The notes beneath the pieces were generated by a model, which saw only the letters and a program-made list of their open reading frames with translations, did no database searches and was not told the origin of the DNA. Below, in pieces: positions 13,063 to 14,933 of a stretch of 14,933 nucleotides of DNA. Numbering within the stretch: the first letter of the stretch is position 1; each line of letters starts with the position of its first letter. This stretch comes from an uncultured Eubacteriales bacterium (GTDB taxonomy: Bacteria > Bacillota > Clostridia > Oscillospirales > Oscillospiraceae). The position numbers and the translations under genes are program-made. The stretch lies in assembly GCA_902477055.1 (NCBI GenBank), contig CABSFY010000055.1:1-14933 (forward strand). Reading direction: 5' to 3'.

Positions 13063-14592
13063 ATGGAGGGCCGAAGCTCGATTTTGGGTGGGACGCTGCT
13101 GCTGACGGCAGCAAATCTTCTGCTGCGGCTGATCTCCATCGGCTTTAACGTCTTTTTGGCCGATCGCATCGGCGCGTCAGGGCTGGGCCTGTTACAGCTT
13201 ATTTCCGCAGTCGGACTGTTTGCCGTACTTGTCGGCACGGGCGGCATCCGCACGGCGGCGATGTACCTTGCAGCGGAGGAGTTCGGCCATCGGCGGCTCG
13301 GCGGTGTAAAGGCGGCGGTAGCGACCTGTCTGCGGTCGGCGCTGCTTGTAAGCGGGCTTGCGGGGGCGGCCCTGCTCCTGCTGGCGCAGCCGCTGGCGAC
13401 CGGGTGGCTGCACGACGAGCGGGCGGCGCTTTCGCTGCGGGCGATGGGGCTGCTGCTGCCGTTTTCGTGCCTGTGCGGCATCATGACCGGGTATTACACG
13501 GCTTGCTCGCGCATTCGGCAGCTAGTGGTAATCGAAATCGCGGAGCGGCTGACATCGCTCCTGATGACGGTGGCGCTGCTGCTGACCTGGGCGAGAAACG
13601 ACCTTTCCCGCGCCTGCTGCGCCATTACGCTGGGCAGCTCGGTCGGGTGTATCTTCGATTTTCTTCTGCTTTACGCGTCGTATCGCAAGGACCTCCGGCG
13701 CGTTGCCGTTCCACCGGAGCCGCTGCACATGAAAAAGCGGATGCTGCGCCTGTCCGTGCCGCTGGCGCTGAACGACTATCTCCGCGCGGGGCTGACGACG
13801 GCCGAGCAGCTTCTGATTCCATACGGACTGGCGCGGTTCGGTGGTTCGACGGAGGCGGCAATGGCAGATTACGGGACGATTCATGCGATGGTGTTCCCGG
13901 TGCTGATGTTTCCGGCGGCGGCGCTTTACGCGGTGTCGGATTTGTTGGTGCCGGAGCTTTCGCGCAGCCGGGCGATGGGACGGCGGCTGCGCATCGTCGA
14001 TCTGACGGACAAATGCATACGGATGGGGCTGCTGTTTGCCGGGGCGGTGGCGGGAGTGCTGCTGTTGTGCGCCGAGCCGCTGGGACAGTTGATTTATCAC
14101 AGCACAGATGCGGCGCGGTATCTGCGGATTTTTGCGCCGATGGTGCTGATGCTGTATCTGGATGCAATCGTAGACGGGATGCTCAAGGGGCTGGCCGAGC
14201 AGGTGAGCTGCGTGCGCTATAACACGTTCACATCACTGCTGGACGTGTTGTTTTTGCTCGTTCTGCTGCCGCGCTGGGGTATCGGCGGGTATGTATTCAG
14301 CTTCGCGGTCACGCACGCGATCAATCTTTTCCTCAGCGTGCGACGGCTCCTTATTACAACGCAGCACCGGCCGAAAAGTGCCGATTTTTTGCGGCCGATC
14401 GGCAGCACGGTACTGGCGATGGCGGCGACGGCGCTCCTGCCGGACGGCGGCACGGCCGGAATTCTCCTACTGCGCGGCGGATTCTTTTTGACGGTGTTGG
14501 GCGCGTGCTATCTGATGACCGGCGCAGTGACGGCGCGGGATGGACGGTGGCTCTGCGGCGTGTTTCGCGGACTTCTGAAGAACGAAAAATAG
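13063..14592 (+). CDS. SpoVB/MurJ-type polysaccharide flippase (MOP superfamily)
   Basis: This 509-residue polytopic membrane protein has about 12-14 hydrophobic segments along its whole length. The N-terminus (GGTLLLTAANLLLRLISIGFNVFLADRIGASGLGLLQLI) is the typical opening of the stage V sporulation protein B and polysaccharide transporter family of the MATE/MOP superfamily, whose members flip lipid-linked cell-wall or cortex precursors. The ATG at 13063 has GGGGAGG seven bases upstream. SpoVB proteins are usually about 510-530 residues, so length fits. It stands alone after the terminator of the ModE-like gene. Whether it serves the spore cortex, vegetative peptidoglycan or an exopolysaccharide cannot be decided from sequence, so no symbol is given. 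Confidence 0.88.
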   Translation: MEGRSSILGGTLLLTAANLLLRLISIGFNVFLADRIGASGLGLLQLISAVGLFAVLVGTGGIRTAAMYLAAEEFGHRRLGGVKAAVATCLRSALLVSGLAGAALLLLAQPLATGWLHDERAALSLRAMGLLLPFSCLCGIMTGYYTACSRIRQLVVIEIAERLTSLLMTVALLLTWARNDLSRACCAITLGSSVGCIFDFLLLYASYRKDLRRVAVPPEPLHMKKRMLRLSVPLALNDYLRAGLTTAEQLLIPYGLARFGGSTEAAMADYGTIHAMVFPVLMFPAAALYAVSDLLVPELSRSRAMGRRLRIVDLTDKCIRMGLLFAGAVAGVLLLCAEPLGQLIYHSTDAARYLRIFAPMVLMLYLDAIVDGMLKGLAEQVSCVRYNTFTSLLDVLFLLVLLPRWGIGGYVFSFAVTHAINLFLSVRRLLITTQHRPKSADFLRPIGSTVLAMAATALLPDGGTAGILLLRGGFFLTVLGACYLMTGAVTARDGRWLCGVFRGLLKNEK

Positions 14593-14593
14593 C

Positions 14594-14614
14594 GGCTGCC
14601 GGAGAGGGGCAGCC
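14594..14614 (+). terminator. Hairpin after the flippase gene
   Basis: GGCTGCC (14594-14600) and GGCAGCC (14608-14614) form a 7-bp GC-rich stem right after the stop codon. There is no U-run, so termination may be inefficient or depend on Rho. Confidence 0.5.
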
Positions 14615-14700
14615 ACTGTTCGTAGTATCGAGATTTGCTGGCAGCGTTGGAAAATCTTGCTGTTTGTTGGCGGCTACGGACGGCTTTACGATTATTAAAG

Positions 14701-14800
14701 TGCCAGCAACGGGACGTCGAGGACGCCGTCCCCTACAGGAGTGAAATCGATCGTTCACCGTATTGTAGGGGGCGGCGTCCTCGACGCCCCGTTGTTGGCA
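14701..14800. repeat. 100-bp inverted repeat (37-bp arms)
   Basis: Arms 14701-14737 and 14764-14800 match at 34 of 37 positions as inverted repeats. Two of the three differences would be G-U pairs in one transcript, so the RNA hairpin is almost fully paired. No coding region covers it. It looks like one copy of a dispersed intergenic repeat. Confidence 0.85.
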
Positions 14801-14833
14801 GCTTCGTTTTTGTTTCCAAGTAATTTGCAACGT

Positions 14834-14933
14834 GCGCCTGCGGGCGCGGGGGACTCCTTCAGTCACGGCTCCGCCGTGCCAGGTCTCGCTGCGGCTCGGT
14901 CACCTCGCGGCTCTGACATGCCACCGGCATGTC
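14834..14933. repeat. GC-rich hairpin cluster at the window end
   Basis: Three short hairpins follow one another: 14834-14847 (GCGCC/GGCGC), 14864-14878 (CACGGC/GCCGTG) and 14915-14933 (GACATGCC/GGCATGTC). The last is cut exactly at the window edge. Short tandem-spaced hairpins of this style are common intergenic repeats in gut Clostridia. The stretch 14593-14933 holds no gene. Confidence 0.6.

Noticed and set aside
12957..13148. A 63-residue open frame overlapping the start of the flippase gene
   Set aside because: It has no recognisable family, runs out of frame into the flippase coding sequence, and lacks a good ribosome binding site.

Overview
The window looks like a chromosomal stretch from an anaerobic, probably gut-associated member of the Bacillota, most likely class Clostridia near the Oscillospirales. 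The basis is a high-GC background with GGAGG-type ribosome binding sites, a SpoVB-like flippase, a BlaI/BlaR1-type regulator pair, an S-layer-homology surface protein, the selD-yqeB-yqeC selenium/molybdenum gene set and many intergenic hairpin repeats. Species cannot be read from the sequence.

Layout. Positions 1-300 hold no gene but five strong inverted repeats, one of them present twice. A TetR-type regulator (350-898, minus) follows. Diverging from it is a translationally coupled three-gene operon: a BlaI/MecI repressor, an M56 (BlaR1-like) membrane metalloprotease whose extracytoplasmic part is a Pro/Thr/Glu-rich linker plus an Ig-like domain instead of a penicillin sensor, and a 955-residue secreted BspA-like leucine-rich-repeat protein with three C-terminal SLH domains.

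From about 5842 to 8750 the sequence becomes visibly AT-richer and looks acquired. It encodes a small serine recombinase, followed at once by two 45-bp perfect inverted repeats around 101 bp. Each repeat contains a 12-GT-12 site of the kind serine invertases use, and the enclosed segment carries a near-consensus promoter that points leftwards in this assembly. Inversion would turn it towards a two-gene cassette: a divergent 3-methyladenine DNA glycosylase-family protein and a two-TM, coiled-coil membrane protein of unknown function. I infer a self-contained phase-variable cassette, and this is the most interesting object in the window. Past it lies a sequence resembling the nick region of an RSF1010-type (MOBQ) oriT, then a structured, MITE-like stretch (8755-9082).

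From 9171 to 12417 a minus-strand operon reads yqeC, yqeB, selD, IclR-type regulator, all overlapping or nearly touching. SelD makes selenophosphate; YqeB and YqeC are markers of selenium-dependent molybdenum hydroxylase maturation. A divergent single-domain ModE-like regulator (12540-12890) shares a compact control region with this operon and appears to be transcribed without a leader. A SpoVB/MurJ-type flippase (13063-14592) follows, and the window ends in more hairpin repeats (14701-14933).
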